From positions 124,001 through 188,000 of the forward strand of contig NZ_JARJNR010000002.1 of NCBI RefSeq assembly GCF_030143255.1: a stretch of DNA of 64,000 nucleotides, written 5' to 3'. Position numbers and translations under genes: made by a program. Below the pieces are notes generated by a model. That model was not told the origin of the DNA. It ran no database searches and worked only from the letters and a program-made list of their open reading frames with translations. Source of the DNA: Frigidibacter sp. SD6-1. GTDB lineage: Bacteria; Pseudomonadota; Alphaproteobacteria; Rhodobacterales; Rhodobacteraceae. Below, piece by piece: positions 1 through 8,679 of this stretch (position 1 is the first letter of the stretch; every line of letters starts with the position of its first letter).

Positions 1-975
1 GCTCTCGCCCCAGAGCCCGTCCCAGATCAACAGCTCGCCCCTGAGGACCGCGCCCGCTCCGGTGTTCAGCTTCACCGCCTCCAGTGCCATCAGCGATCCC
101 ACCACCCCCGGCAAGGGCGCGATCACCCCCGCCTCGGCGCAGGAAGGCGCGAGGCCCGGTGCCGGCCGTTCGGGGAAGACACACTGGTAGCACGGCCCGC
201 CGCGCGCCGGGTCATAAAGCCCGACCTGCCCCTCCCACTGGGTGATCGCGGCGGAAATCAGCGGCTTTCCCGCCGCAACGCAGGCGGCATTCACCAGATA
301 GCGCGTGTCGAAATTGTCGCTGCCGTCGAGGATCAGGTCATAATCGGCGAAAAGCGCCGCCGCTTCCTCCGCCCCGAGCCGCCGGTTGTAGGTCCGGACC
401 GTCACGAACGGGTTCAATGCCTTCATCGCCGCCGCAGCCGAGGCGACCTTGGCCTCGCCGATCCGCGCGTCCGTATGAATGATCTGGCGCTGGAGGTTCG
501 AATTCGACACGATATCGTCGTCGATCACCCCGATCGTACCCACCCCCGCCGCCGCGAGATAGAGAAGCGCGGGCGATCCAAGCCCGCCTGCGCCCACCAC
601 CAGCACCTTCGCGGCCTTCAGTTTCTTCTGCCCCGTCCCGCCCACTTCGCGCAGCACGATATGGCGGGCATAGCGGTCAAGCTCGGTCGCGCTGAAGGTG
701 CCCTGTGGCGAAATCGCTGCCGGTCGCACCCGCGCGCGAAGCTGCGCCAGCCCCGCCCGGTAGGCCATGACCAGCGCCGCGATCAGGACAGGCAATGCCC
801 AGGCCCGCCAGTCGCCACCAATCGCCTGCCGAAGCGGATGGTCTTCGGCAAGTATCAGATGCGCAAGGATCCCCGCCCCCCAAAGCACCGCGACCCCGCC
901 CCAGACCAGCCGCTTCGGCAGGCCGAGGACCCAGCCCGCCAGCAAAAGCATCACCACAGGCACAAGAACGATCAT
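1..975 (-). CDS. moeB: HesA/MoeB/ThiF-family sulfur-carrier adenylyltransferase, 3' end outside window
   Basis: E1-like enzyme that adenylates the C-terminal glycine of a small sulfur-carrier protein (MoaD or ThiS type) for molybdopterin or thiamine synthesis. 325 codons are present and the C-terminus is cut by the window edge. Visible features: an N-terminal extension with about three hydrophobic segments (residues 1-20, 22-42, 58-72), then the E1 domain with [12 protein letters not shown] near 101-112, the nucleotide loop GAGGLGSP at 128-135, [10 protein letters not shown] near 217-226, and the first zinc CxxC (CYQC) at 262-265; the second CxxC would lie beyond the edge. The start ATG overlaps the dut stop as ATGA, so the two are translationally coupled. 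Whether it serves MoaD or ThiS cannot be decided from this sequence. Confidence 0.9.
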   Translation of the reverse strand, partial: MIVLVPVVMLLLAGWVLGLPKRLVWGGVAVLWGAGILAHLILAEDHPLRQAIGGDWRAWALPVLIAALVMAYRAGLAQLRARVRPAAISPQGTFSATELDRYARHIVLREVGGTGQKKLKAAKVLVVGAGGLGSPALLYLAAAGVGTIGVIDDDIVSNSNLQRQIIHTDARIGEAKVASAAAAMKALNPFVTVRTYNRRLGAEEAAALFADYDLILDGSDNFDTRYLVNAACVAAGKPLISAAITQWEGQVGLYDPARGGPCYQCVFPERPAPGLAPSCAEAGVIAPLPGVVGSLMALEAVKLNTGAGAVLRGELLIWDGLWGES

Positions 976-1451
976 CCGCGCCCCGTCGAGCCAAACCCGC
1001 CCGTGCCGCGCGCGCTGGCGGACAGCACGTCAGTCAACGCGAACCGCGCCTGCACCACCGGCGCCACGATCAGCTGCGCGATCCGCTCGCCATGCCGGAT
1101 CACAAAACTCTCCGGCCCGAAATTGATCAGCAGAACCCCGAGCGGCCCGCGATAATCGCTGTCGATCGTGCCCGGCGTATTGGGCAGCGAAATCCCGTGC
1201 TTCAACGCAAGCCCAGACCGCGGCCGCACCTGAATCTCATAGCCTTCCGGTATCTCGACCCTGATCCCGGTCGGCACCAGTTTCCGCGCCATCGGTTCCA
1301 GCACGAACCCCGCCGCCCGCATCTCGGGCGGCAGGTTGGCGCGCACATCGGCCCCCGCCGCCCCCGCCGTCTCGTAAGACGGCAAAGGCACCGACAGGTC
1401 GGCCCAATCCTCGCGCATCACCCCGATCACCGGCACATCGCGCCCTTTCAT
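972..1451 (-). CDS. dut: deoxyuridine 5'-triphosphate nucleotidohydrolase
   Basis: Trimeric dUTPase hydrolysing dUTP to dUMP and PPi, which keeps uracil out of DNA and feeds dTMP synthesis. At 159 aa it has the usual length. All five family motifs are visible: AGADVRAN (32-39), RPRSGLA (76-82), GTIDSDYRG with the catalytic Asp (94-102), GERIAQLIV (121-129) and the glycine-rich C-terminal arm [10 protein letters not shown] (148-157). It lies between coaBC (upstream) and moeB (downstream, ATGA overlap); moeB, dut and coaBC all read leftward and probably form one transcription unit, although a short repeat element separates coaBC from dut. Confidence 0.97.
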   Translation of the reverse strand: MKGRDVPVIGVMREDWADLSVPLPSYETAGAAGADVRANLPPEMRAAGFVLEPMARKLVPTGIRVEIPEGYEIQVRPRSGLALKHGISLPNTPGTIDSDYRGPLGVLLINFGPESFVIRHGERIAQLIVAPVVQARFALTDVLSASARGTGGFGSTGRG

Positions 1452-1491
1452 TCTGGTCCTAAATATCCCCGCCGGAGGCTCCCCCGGCCGC
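1452..1491. repeat. GC-rich intergenic repeat (family 1), degenerate copy
   Basis: The core CTGGTCCTAAATATCCCC followed by GC-rich sequence matches the element also found near 3743, 13775, 21588, 25989, 40660, 42679 and 61013. The hairpin half is degenerate here. It fills the gap between coaBC and dut. Confidence 0.5.
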
Positions 1492-1492
1492 C

Positions 1493-2689
1493 TCAGGCAA
1501 GCGCTTCTGCGATCTTCGCCGCCAGCCGCCGCGCCACTTCGTCCTTCGGCAGCCGCGGCCAGTCCTCGGCGCCCGTGGCCGTGACCAGCGTCACGGCATT
1601 CTCCGTCCCGCCCATGATCCCGGTCGCGGGGCGCACGTCATTGGCAACGATCCAGTCGCAGCCCTTGCGCACCCGCTTGGCGGTGGCATGGGTGAGCACG
1701 TCATCGGTCTCGGCCGCGAAACCCACCACCAGCTTCGGCCGGTTTTCCTTGTCCTTCGAAAGGCTTGCGAGGATATCAGGGTTTTCCGCGAACGCCAGCG
1801 CAGGTGCCTTGCCCGACCCGTCCTTCTTCATCTTGGACGCGCTGGCATTCTCGACCCGCCAGTCGGCCACCGCCGCCGCCATCACCGCCGCATCCGCAGG
1901 CAGCGCCTCGCGCACCGCCTCCTCCATCTGCCGCGCCGTCTCGACCGGCACCACATGCACGCCCGACGGCGGCGGCACGCTCGCGGGGCCAGTGACAAAG
2001 GTCACCCGCGCGCCCAGATCGCGGAGCGCCGTCGCCAGCGCCGTCCCCTGCGCGCCCGAAGACCGGTTGGCGATATAGCGCACCGGGTCGATCGGCTCGT
2101 GCGTCGGCCCCGACGTCACGATCACATGCCGCCCGCGCAAGGGCCCGAGCCCGAGCGCCGCCTGCGCCGCCGCCACGATCTCCAGAGGCTCCGCCATCCG
2201 CCCCGGACCATATTCGCCGCAGGCCATGTCGCCCTCGTTCGGACCAGCGAAAAGGATACCGTCGGCATGAAGCTTGGCGATATTGCGCTGGGTCGCGGGA
2301 TGCAGCCACATCCGCACATTCATCGCGGGCGCCACCAGCACCCTTTTGTCGGTGGCGAGCAACAAGGTCGAGGCCAGATCGTCGGCCAGCCCGGTCGCCA
2401 TCTTCGCCATCAGATCGGCGGTCGCGGGCGCCACCACCACAAGATCGGCCGACCGGCTGAGCTCGATATGTCCCATCTCCGCCTCGTCGGTCAGATCGAA
2501 GAGATGGCGGTAGGCCTTCGTCCCGGCCAGCGCCCCCGCCGACAGGGGCGTCACGAACTCCTCGGCCGCCCGGGTCAGGACCGGCACCACCGCGGCCCCC
2601 CGCTCGCGAAAGCGGCGGATGAGATCCAGCGCCTTGTAGGCGGCAATGCCGCCGCCGATGATCAGAAGGATGCGCTTGGCCGCGAGCAT
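1493..2689 (-). CDS. coaBC: bifunctional phosphopantothenoylcysteine decarboxylase / phosphopantothenate-cysteine ligase
   Basis: Two consecutive steps of coenzyme A synthesis: the CoaB half joins 4'-phosphopantothenate to cysteine using CTP, and the FMN-dependent CoaC half decarboxylates the product. 398 aa. The CoaC half begins with IGGGIAAYK and carries the family His in GHIELSR and the substrate motif APAMNVRMW. The CoaB half begins around residue 185 with [16 protein letters not shown] and holds the lysine-rich [10 protein letters not shown] motif. The start at 2689 is chosen because GGAGG sits 6 bases upstream and the flavoprotein fold begins right after it; an in-frame ATG 42 codons upstream gives an unlikely low-complexity extension. 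Confidence 0.95.
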   Translation of the reverse strand: MLAAKRILLIIGGGIAAYKALDLIRRFRERGAAVVPVLTRAAEEFVTPLSAGALAGTKAYRHLFDLTDEAEMGHIELSRSADLVVVAPATADLMAKMATGLADDLASTLLLATDKRVLVAPAMNVRMWLHPATQRNIAKLHADGILFAGPNEGDMACGEYGPGRMAEPLEIVAAAQAALGLGPLRGRHVIVTSGPTHEPIDPVRYIANRSSGAQGTALATALRDLGARVTFVTGPASVPPPSGVHVVPVETARQMEEAVREALPADAAVMAAAVADWRVENASASKMKKDGSGKAPALAFAENPDILASLSKDKENRPKLVVGFAAETDDVLTHATAKRVRKGCDWIVANDVRPATGIMGGTENAVTLVTATGAEDWPRLPKDEVARRLAAKIAEALA

Positions 2690-2854
2690 CTGGCCCTCCG
2701 GGGTTTCTTGGACAGGATTAGGCCGCTGAGGCGCCGATGACAATGGCCCCAGGGCAACGCCAACCATCACCAGCCGTGATGGATTGCCCCACCAAAGAGC
2801 GCGTGCCCCGGACATGATCGCTTGCTATGTCGGCACGGATTCAAGGAGGCAGAC

Positions 2855-3733
2855 ATGACCTACGACCTCGCCATCGGCGACCGCACCTATTCCAGCTGGT
2901 CGCTCCGCGGCTGGCTCTTCTTCGAAAAGTTCGGGCTGCCGGTGAAGGTCCATACCGCCCGGCTCTATAGCGACGAGGTCCGCCGGCTCCTCGAAAGCTT
3001 CGCCCCCGCCCGCCTCGTCCCGGCAATGAAGACCCCCGAAGGCGAAGTGGTCGGCGAAAGCATCGCGATCCTCGAAACCCTCGCCGAACGCCACCCCGAA
3101 GCCGGCCACTGGCCCACCGATCCCGCAGCGCGGATGATGGCGCGCTATCTGGTGGCCGAGATGCACGCGGGCTTCCGCGACCTGCGCGGCGACTGCCCGA
3201 TGAATCTCGCGAAAAGCTTCGCGGGCCGCCCGGTCGGCGACGCCGTCCGCGCCGATCTCGGAAGGCTCGAAGACATCTGGTCGCGCGCCCGATCCCGCTT
3301 CGGCGCGGACGGCCCCTGGCTCTTCGGCGCCTATTCCGGCGCCGACGCCTTCTTCGCCCCGGTCGCCGCCCGCATCGCCACCTACGACCTGCCCGTCGGA
3401 CCGGTGGCCCAGGCCTATGTCGCCGCCCATCTCGCCGACCCTTCCTTCCGCCGCTGGCGGGCGATGGGGCTGGCCGAGAATTTCGAACAACCCTCCTACA
3501 TCCCCTATTACGGCACGGTGGAACGGCCCTGGCCCGGACCGGCGCCCAAGACTGCGACCCTGTCCGATGGCCCTTCGGAAAACGCCGCCTGTTCCTATTC
3601 CGGCAAGCCCGTCACCCATTTCCTGAAGATGGACGGCCGCATCTGGGGCTTCTGCAACGCCTTCTGCCGCGACAAGACCCTTCACGACCCCGAAGCCTTC
3701 CCGGCCTTCATGGCCATGGTCGCCGGAAGCTGA
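2855..3733 (+). CDS. glutathione S-transferase family protein with Cys-rich C-terminal tail
   Basis: A 292 aa cytosolic GST-fold protein. The N-terminal thioredoxin-like domain starts with TYSSWSLRGWLFFEKFGLP, and a helical GST C-terminal domain follows. Beyond the normal GST length there is a tail of about 60 residues with CSYSGKP, then GFCNAFCRDK and a DPEAF ending, a cysteine layout resembling YHS/TRASH metal-binding domains. The start at 2855 follows AAGGAGGCAGAC, an ideal ribosome binding site. The substrate is unknown. It is divergent from coaBC (about 165 bp between starts) and is followed by a family 1 repeat. Confidence 0.88.
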   Translation: MTYDLAIGDRTYSSWSLRGWLFFEKFGLPVKVHTARLYSDEVRRLLESFAPARLVPAMKTPEGEVVGESIAILETLAERHPEAGHWPTDPAARMMARYLVAEMHAGFRDLRGDCPMNLAKSFAGRPVGDAVRADLGRLEDIWSRARSRFGADGPWLFGAYSGADAFFAPVAARIATYDLPVGPVAQAYVAAHLADPSFRRWRAMGLAENFEQPSYIPYYGTVERPWPGPAPKTATLSDGPSENAACSYSGKPVTHFLKMDGRIWGFCNAFCRDKTLHDPEAFPAFMAMVAGS

Positions 3734-3742
3734 TCCCGCACT

Positions 3743-3815
3743 CTTTCGTTCACAAATATCCTCGGGGGGAGGCCCCGGACCCCGTCCGGGGCCCGGGGGG
3801 CAGACAGCCCCCCGC
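3743..3815. repeat. GC-rich intergenic repeat (family 1) with two hairpins
   Basis: Core CACAAATATCCTCGGGGGG, then a perfect 10-bp-stem hairpin at 3771-3793 (GGCCCCGGAC / GTCCGGGGCC) and a 7-bp hairpin at 3795-3813 (GGGGGGC AGACA GCCCCCC). It sits immediately 3' of the GST gene and could end its transcript, though no T-run follows. Confidence 0.65.
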
Positions 3816-3833
3816 CTCTCCGCAAGGCCCTCG

Positions 3834-3849
3834 TTAACCATTCCTAAAC
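3834..3849 (+). promoter_or_regulatory. CtrA-like binding site upstream of comM
   Basis: TTAA-CCATTCC-TAAAC matches the CtrA consensus TTAA-N7-TTAAC at seven of the eight consensus TTAA positions. It ends 36 bp before the comM start. A second TTAACC, part of the palindrome GGTTAACC, lies at about 3864-3871. CtrA control of competence genes is established in Rhodobacter capsulatus; its application here is inference. Confidence 0.55.
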
Positions 3850-3885
3850 CCTGCCTGCCTATCGGTTAACCAAACGGAGAGGCAG

Positions 3886-5400
3886 ATGGTGGCGCGGACC
3901 TATACGGTGGCCTTCGAAGGGGTGGAGGCGCGGATCGTCGAGGTGCAATGCGCCGTCGCCCCCGGCATGCCCGCCTTCCAGGTGGTGGGCCTGCCCGACA
4001 AGGCGGTGAGCGAGGCGCGCGACCGGGTGCGCTCGGCCCTCACCGCGATGGCCGTGGCGCTGCCATCGAAACGCATCACCGTCAATCTCTCGCCCGCCGA
4101 CCTGCCGAAGGAAGGCTCGCATTTCGACCTGCCGATCGCGCTCGCGCTTCTCGCCGCCATAGAAATCCTGCCCGCCGAAGAGGTCGAAAGCACCGTGGCC
4201 CTGGGCGAACTGTCGCTCGACGGCCGCCTCGTCCCGGTCCTCGGCGCGCTGCCCGCCGCGATGGCGGCGGCGGGCGAGGAAAAGACGCTCGTCTGTCCCA
4301 AGGCCTCGGGGCCCGAGGCCGCCTGGGTCGGCGCCACCCCGGTCTTTGCCCCCGCGAGCCTCGGCGAGGCGATCCGCCATTTCACCGGCCAGTCGCCACT
4401 CACCCCCGCCCAGCCGGGCGAGGTCACGCGCGAAGGCGGTCACCGCGACCTGCGCGACGTCAAGGGCCAGGAACGCGCCAAGCGCGCGCTCGAAATCGCC
4501 GCCGCCGGGCGCCATCACCTCCTCATGGTCGGCACGCCCGGCTCCGGCAAATCGATGCTCGCCGCGCGGCTTCCCGGCATCCTGCCGCCGCTCGGCCCCG
4601 CCGAGGCGCTGGAGACCTCGATGATCCATTCCCTCGCGGGCCTTCTCGACGAAGGTGGCATCAGCCGCACGCGCCCCTTCCGCGAGCCGCACCATACCGC
4701 CTCGATGGCCGCCATCGTCGGCGGCGGGCGCGGCGCGAAACCGGGCGAGATCAGCCTCGCCCATAACGGCGTCCTCTTCCTCGACGAATTCCCGGAATTT
4801 CCCCGGCAGGTGCTCGAAACCCTGCGCCAGCCGATCGAGACGGGCGAAGTGGTGGTCGCCCGCGCCAATGCCCATATCCGCTATCCCTGCCGGTTCCTTC
4901 TGGTCGCCGCCGCCAATCCCTGCAAATGCGGCTATCTGACCGACCCCGCGCGCGCCTGCGGCAAGGCACCCATTTGCGGCGAGGATTACCTCGGCCGCAT
5001 CTCCGGCCCGCTGATGGACCGGATCGACCTGCGGGTGGAGGTGCCGCCCGTCGCCTACACCGACCTCGACCTGCCCGAAACCGGCGATGGCTCCCAGACC
5101 GTCGCCGCCCGCGTCGAAGCGGCGCGCGAGCGTCAGTCGGCGCGTTTCGACGGCCACAAGACCGCCCGCGTCAATGCCGACGCCGAAGGCCAGCTCTTGG
5201 AAGAGGTGGCAAGCCCCGACCCCGAGGGCCGCGACCTCCTCGCCCGCGTCGCGGAAAGGTTCGGCCTCTCCGCCCGTGGCTACCATCGCATCCTGCGCGT
5301 CGCCCGCACCATCGCCGACCTCGATGGGTCAGAGGGCGTGCGCAAACCCCATGTCGCCGAGGCGGTCAGCTTCCGACTGACGGCGCTGGCGGGGCGGTGA
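3886..5400 (+). CDS. comM: YifB/ComM-family Mg-chelatase-like AAA+ ATPase
   Basis: AAA+ motor of the ComM/YifB family. In naturally competent bacteria ComM promotes branch migration during integration of imported single-stranded DNA. 504 aa, full length. N-terminal ChlI/Lon-like domain (about 1-170, with VVGLPDKAVSEARDRVRSA), then the Mg-chelatase AAA+ module with Walker A GTPGSGKS at 216-223 and Walker B VLFLDEFPEF, a CxC-type cysteine cluster (NPCKCGYLTDP, CGKAPICGEDY) and the C-terminal lid. GGAGAGGC precedes the ATG. The CtrA-like site upstream matches the competence role and pairs with dprA later in the window. Confidence 0.93.
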   Translation: MVARTYTVAFEGVEARIVEVQCAVAPGMPAFQVVGLPDKAVSEARDRVRSALTAMAVALPSKRITVNLSPADLPKEGSHFDLPIALALLAAIEILPAEEVESTVALGELSLDGRLVPVLGALPAAMAAAGEEKTLVCPKASGPEAAWVGATPVFAPASLGEAIRHFTGQSPLTPAQPGEVTREGGHRDLRDVKGQERAKRALEIAAAGRHHLLMVGTPGSGKSMLAARLPGILPPLGPAEALETSMIHSLAGLLDEGGISRTRPFREPHHTASMAAIVGGGRGAKPGEISLAHNGVLFLDEFPEFPRQVLETLRQPIETGEVVVARANAHIRYPCRFLLVAAANPCKCGYLTDPARACGKAPICGEDYLGRISGPLMDRIDLRVEVPPVAYTDLDLPETGDGSQTVAARVEAARERQSARFDGHKTARVNADAEGQLLEEVASPDPEGRDLLARVAERFGLSARGYHRILRVARTIADLDGSEGVRKPHVAEAVSFRLTALAGR

Positions 5401-5508
5401 ACTGGCTTCTAGCCACCTGAACGACCGTCATGGCCAGATTGGAGATACTACAGATCGCAGCAGGCTCCGCCACGGCGGGCTGCGCTGCACGTCCCGAGAA
5501 GCGGTGGC

Positions 5509-5964
5509 TCAGGTCGGCAGAATGACGAGCGTGTGCCGTTGCCCAGCGAGCGCACCGACAATCAGGGGTGCTATCACCGCCCAATCGCCACGCGCGAGAC
5601 CCGCGCCAATCAGCGGGTAGCCGATGCGCGCACCGTCAAAATCGCAAGCGATCGCCTCGAAACAGGCTTTGATCGCAGAATATTCCGCCCGAATGCCCGG
5701 ACCCTTCCAATGGTGCTGGGTATAGGCGTTCACGACATGAAAGCGCGCACCGCCTCGTTCGATCCGAGCGGATGAAATGGTGCCCAGCTTACTGCGCGCT
5801 CCATATTCCGTCGATCTGTCGGCCTCGTAAGCCTCTGGAAACCGCGTGCGAATGACTTTGGCAATGCCTGCCCCCATGGTGTGAAAGCAGTTGCACCCAT
5901 GGACGATGACATCGAATTCGCCCGCCAGAGCGAGTTCGATCAGGTCGCCTGTGCGCTGGTCCAT
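5509..5964 (-). CDS. macro-domain (ADP-ribose-binding) protein
   Basis: A 151 aa stand-alone macro domain, likely to bind ADP-ribose or its derivatives and perhaps to remove ADP-ribosyl groups. Visible: an N-terminal strand ending VIVHGCNCFHTMGAGIAK, where the N and G-rich segment form the ligand pocket, a central HVVNAYTQHHW, and GYPLIGAGLARGDW, the second phosphate loop. The start at 5964 is set by AGGAG 7 bases upstream; 16 in-frame upstream codons look like leader. Base composition is somewhat lower in GC than neighbours, and no partner toxin or ADP-ribosyltransferase is adjacent. Confidence 0.85.
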   Translation of the reverse strand: MDQRTGDLIELALAGEFDVIVHGCNCFHTMGAGIAKVIRTRFPEAYEADRSTEYGARSKLGTISSARIERGGARFHVVNAYTQHHWKGPGIRAEYSAIKACFEAIACDFDGARIGYPLIGAGLARGDWAVIAPLIVGALAGQRHTLVILPT

Positions 5965-6037
5965 GCATTTACTCCTGTCTACTGCGGCAGAGACTTGCAT
6001 CAGCGGACACACGTCCCAAAATCGGTCACTTGGTCGG

Positions 6038-7045
6038 TCAGTCGAAGCGCACCCCCCGCTCCTGCGCCCTGAGCCTCGGGTCGCGGGACTTGACCAGGAC
6101 CGGGCGGCCGCTCAGCGCCTCGTCGCAGCGTTCGAGCGTCTCGCGTTCGAGCCGCTCCATCGCCTCGGCGGTATAGAAGGTCAGGTGCGGCAGCATAAGC
6201 ACGTTCGGCAGCGCGTAGAGCGGGCTCATCAGATGGCCCGAGAGGCTCAGGGGTTCGGCGGAAAAGACGTCGAGGCCCGCACCGGCGATGCGCCCCGCGG
6301 TCAGGGCGGCGACCAGTGCCGCCTCGTCGACCAGCGCGCCGCGCGAGGAATTGATGAGAAAGGCCGTGGGCTTCATCGTCGCAAGCTCCGCCGCGCCGAT
6401 GATATGGCGGGTCGTGTCGTTCAGCGTGCAGTGAAGCGAGACGAAATCCGACTGGCGCAGCATCTCGTGCAGGTCCTCGACCTTCTCGACGCCATGGGCG
6501 GCCATCTCCGCCGCACTCATGCCGGGCGTATAGGACAGGACGCGGGCGCGGAACCCCTGCCCCGCCATCCGCGCGAAACTGCGGCCGATCCGTCCAAGGC
6601 CCACGATGCCCACGGTCTTGCCCGCGATATCGCTGCCCAGCCAGCGCGCGGTCGGCCAGGCCCAGCCCTCGGCCCGCATCTGCCGGTCGAGCGGGATCAG
6701 CTTCTTCGCCAGCGCGATCATCAGGGTGAAGGCGCCTTCGGCCACCGTCTCTTCGGCATATTCGGGGATGTTCACGACCGGGATGCCGCGCGCGCGGGCG
6801 GCCGGAATGTCGATCGCATCGATCCCCACGCCATATTTGACGATCGCCTTGAGGCGCGGCGCGGCTTCGATCACGCGTTCGGTCACGGGCGTATAGCACA
6901 TGAGGAGAAGATCGGCGTCGGCCACCTCGGCCATGAGCCGACCCTCCTCCACGCCATCGGGCAGAAGCACAAGCTTACCACGCGCGCGGAGCCCCGCGTC
7001 GAGGATTGGCGTTTCCAGCTCGCAATCGGTGCGGACGATCTTCAT
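6038..7045 (-). CDS. D-isomer-specific 2-hydroxyacid dehydrogenase
   Basis: A 335 aa NAD(P)-dependent dehydrogenase of the phosphoglycerate / hydroxypyruvate-reductase type. The Rossmann motif is IVGLGRIGRSFA; the catalytic triad is visible as Arg in NSSRGALVD, Glu in DVFSAEPL and His in MLPHLTFYT. The start at 7045 follows a purine-rich GAGGGGGGGAGCC. There is no ACT domain, so a classical regulated SerA is unlikely; glyoxylate/hydroxypyruvate reductase or a catabolic 2-ketoacid reductase fits better. The exact substrate cannot be read from the sequence. It is divergent from the acylphosphatase gene. Confidence 0.88.
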   Translation of the reverse strand: MKIVRTDCELETPILDAGLRARGKLVLLPDGVEEGRLMAEVADADLLLMCYTPVTERVIEAAPRLKAIVKYGVGIDAIDIPAARARGIPVVNIPEYAEETVAEGAFTLMIALAKKLIPLDRQMRAEGWAWPTARWLGSDIAGKTVGIVGLGRIGRSFARMAGQGFRARVLSYTPGMSAAEMAAHGVEKVEDLHEMLRQSDFVSLHCTLNDTTRHIIGAAELATMKPTAFLINSSRGALVDEAALVAALTAGRIAGAGLDVFSAEPLSLSGHLMSPLYALPNVLMLPHLTFYTAEAMERLERETLERCDEALSGRPVLVKSRDPRLRAQERGVRFD

Positions 7046-7135
7046 CTGGCTCCCCCCCTCGGGGCGGAGGGGGCCACAGGCGGAAAGGCGGGTCAAGGCC
7101 GCTCTTCCATGCTAGGATCGCGACCGGAGGCGAGA

Positions 7136-7414
7136 ATGCGCGAGACGGGCTTTCATGTCAGGGTGACCGGCCGGGTACAGGGCGTGGCCTACCGCGCCTG
7201 GGCACAGGCCGAGGCACAGGCGCTCGGCCTGAGTGGTTGGGTCAGGAACCGCGGCGACGGCTCTGTCGAGGCGATGCTGGCGGGGCCCGAAGAGACGGTG
7301 AAGGCCATGATCCTTGCGATGAGCGAGGGGCCGGGCGCCGCGCGCGTGACGGATGTCTTCACCGACCCGGTGGATCCGGCGACAGTCAGCCCGGGCTTCA
7401 CCATCCGGCCCTGA
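7136..7414 (+). CDS. acyP: acylphosphatase
   Basis: Small (92 aa) acylphosphatase hydrolysing acyl-phosphate bonds. The phosphate-binding loop VTGRVQGVAYR with the catalytic Arg20 and the strand GWVRNRGDGSVE with the catalytic Asn38 are both present. The start at 7136 is preceded by GGAGGCGAGA. Two back-to-back palindromes follow the stop and could end the transcript. Confidence 0.95.
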   Translation: MRETGFHVRVTGRVQGVAYRAWAQAEAQALGLSGWVRNRGDGSVEAMLAGPEETVKAMILAMSEGPGAARVTDVFTDPVDPATVSPGFTIRP

Positions 7415-7435
7415 GCGCCGCACCATCCGCCGCGC

Positions 7436-7482
7436 CCGAAATCTTCCAAAGATTTCGGACCGGATTTCGGATCGAAATCCGG
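7436..7482. repeat. paired AT-centred palindromes (family 2)
   Basis: Two hairpins back to back: 7436-7458, arms CCGAAATCTT / AAGATTTCGG with loop CCA, and 7460-7482, arms CCGGATTTCG / CGAAATCCGG with loop GAT. The same two arm sequences recur at 31703-31772 with different loops and a third palindrome inserted between them. Confidence 0.75.
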
Positions 7483-7561
7483 CGCCGGTCCGGCGGCGGT
7501 CTTGACGCGGCGCGGGCGGGCGATGATCTATGAGCCAAGCGTCTCAACCCCGGTGGACCCG

Positions 7562-7759
7562 ATGAAACTCTCCATTCCCGACATGAGCTGCGGCCATTGC
7601 AGGGCCACGGTCGAAAAGACCATTGCTGCCCTCGATCCCACCGCAAAAGTCGCGGTCGATCTGGGCTCCCGCACCGCCCTTGTCACCAGCGGCGCCCCTG
7701 CCGAGGCGGTCCTCGCCGCGCTGAAGGCCGAAGGCTACCCGGCCAGCCCGGCAGACTGA
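7562..7759 (+). CDS. heavy-metal-associated (HMA) domain protein, CopZ-like
   Basis: A 65 aa single HMA domain, probably a cytosolic Cu(I) chaperone. It contains the metal-binding DMSCGHC (CxxC) at residues 7-13 and the beta-alpha-beta pattern of the family. The start at 7562 is chosen because the fold begins there; longer in-frame starts add an unstructured leader. No P-type ATPase is adjacent, but a PCu(A)C chaperone gene lies about 1 kb downstream on the other strand. Confidence 0.82.
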   Translation: MKLSIPDMSCGHCRATVEKTIAALDPTAKVAVDLGSRTALVTSGAPAEAVLAALKAEGYPASPAD

Positions 7760-7870
7760 AAGCGCTTGCCTCATGCCCCGCCGGCGGCGATAGTGCTGCC
7801 GCCCGCGCCGTTACTGCGCCGGAACTGCGCCGGAACTGCCGGGAGCGCGGGGCAAGGACTGGGGGATGGG

Positions 7871-8173
7871 ATGCGTTTTACCCTTATCGCCGGGCTTTTC
7901 GCCCTGATCCTGCCATCGGCCGCGCTGGCGGGCGGGACGATCGACAAGGCCTGCCGGGCGACCGGACGGGCGGGCGCGGGCCTCTGCGGCTGCATCCAGT
8001 CGGTCGCCGACCAGGTGCTGAGCCGCAGCGACCAGCGCCGCGCCGCGACCTTCTTCGCCGACCCCGACAAGGCGCAGGAGGTCCGCCTCTCGGACAGCGC
8101 CTCGGCCGAAGCTTTCTGGGACCGCTACGCCGCCTTCGCCAGCACCGCCGAGGCGGTCTGCACCGGCGGCTGA
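7871..8173 (+). CDS. small secreted conserved protein of unknown function
   Basis: A 100 aa protein with a clear signal peptide (hydrophobic residues 4-17, likely cleavage after SAALA) and a short mature domain holding CGCIQ and a C-terminal Cys, with a DQRRAATFFADPDKAQEVR helix. I recognise it as a short conserved family of Rhodobacteraceae; such proteins are sometimes labelled arginine transporter, for which nothing in the sequence gives support. The start at 7871 is the Met directly before the signal peptide. It ends 4 bp before the convergent membrane-protein gene. Confidence 0.7.
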   Translation: MRFTLIAGLFALILPSAALAGGTIDKACRATGRAGAGLCGCIQSVADQVLSRSDQRRAATFFADPDKAQEVRLSDSASAEAFWDRYAAFASTAEAVCTGG

Positions 8174-8177
8174 GACC

Positions 8178-8603
8178 TCAGCCGATCACGCCCAGCTGGC
8201 GAAGGCGGCGGGCATAGAGCCATTCGCAAAGCCCGATCATGAGGATGGCCAGAGAAAAGGCGATCGCGCCCTCGCCGCTGACCTTGTCGAGCGTGGGCGA
8301 CATCACGAAGAAATTGTGGATGCCCGTGATCACCATCGCCGCGAACGACACCGCAAATACGGCCACCGCCGCGCCCCGACGCAAGAGCAGTAGCAGCGAC
8401 CCGAGAACCGAGAACCAGACCGCGACCGCCCAGCTGCCCTCGACCCAGGACGGAAAGGACCGGAACCAGGCGGCCTGTTCTTGCGTGAACTGCGCCATGT
8501 AGAAGGCCGCGTTCATCTGGGTGAAGGTGTAATCGGCCGCACCGACGAGGTTCCAGAAGAGCGTGAGCCCGCCGATGATCCACAGATGCAATGGTGCGCG
8601 CAT
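8178..8603 (-). CDS. four-helix integral membrane protein, unknown function
   Basis: A 141 aa protein with four predicted transmembrane segments (near residues 5-25, 55-75, 78-98 and 110-130). A QMNAAFYMAQFT loop after the first helix and a conserved ITGIHNFFV stretch are the most distinctive parts. No enzymatic motif is seen. The start at 8603 is preferred because GGAAGG lies just upstream; two other in-frame Met codons lie up to nine residues upstream. It is in the same orientation as the copper chaperone gene behind it, 76 bp away. Confidence 0.7.
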   Translation of the reverse strand: MRAPLHLWIIGGLTLFWNLVGAADYTFTQMNAAFYMAQFTQEQAAWFRSFPSWVEGSWAVAVWFSVLGSLLLLLRRGAAVAVFAVSFAAMVITGIHNFFVMSPTLDKVSGEGAIAFSLAILMIGLCEWLYARRLRQLGVIG

Positions 8604-8679
8604 GATCCTTCCCTGCATGGCGCCGGGCATGATCCTGCCGCGCCCGGCGCCACAACTCTAGCAGGTAAATCGCGCGAGA

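Noticed and set aside
479-495. TTCGAATTC resembling a tRNA T-loop
   Set aside because: It lies inside moeB coding sequence and has no flanking cloverleaf.
5891-7135. Long plus-strand frame ending in the acylphosphatase
   Set aside because: Only the last 92 codons are a real protein; the earlier part is antisense to the macro-domain and dehydrogenase genes.
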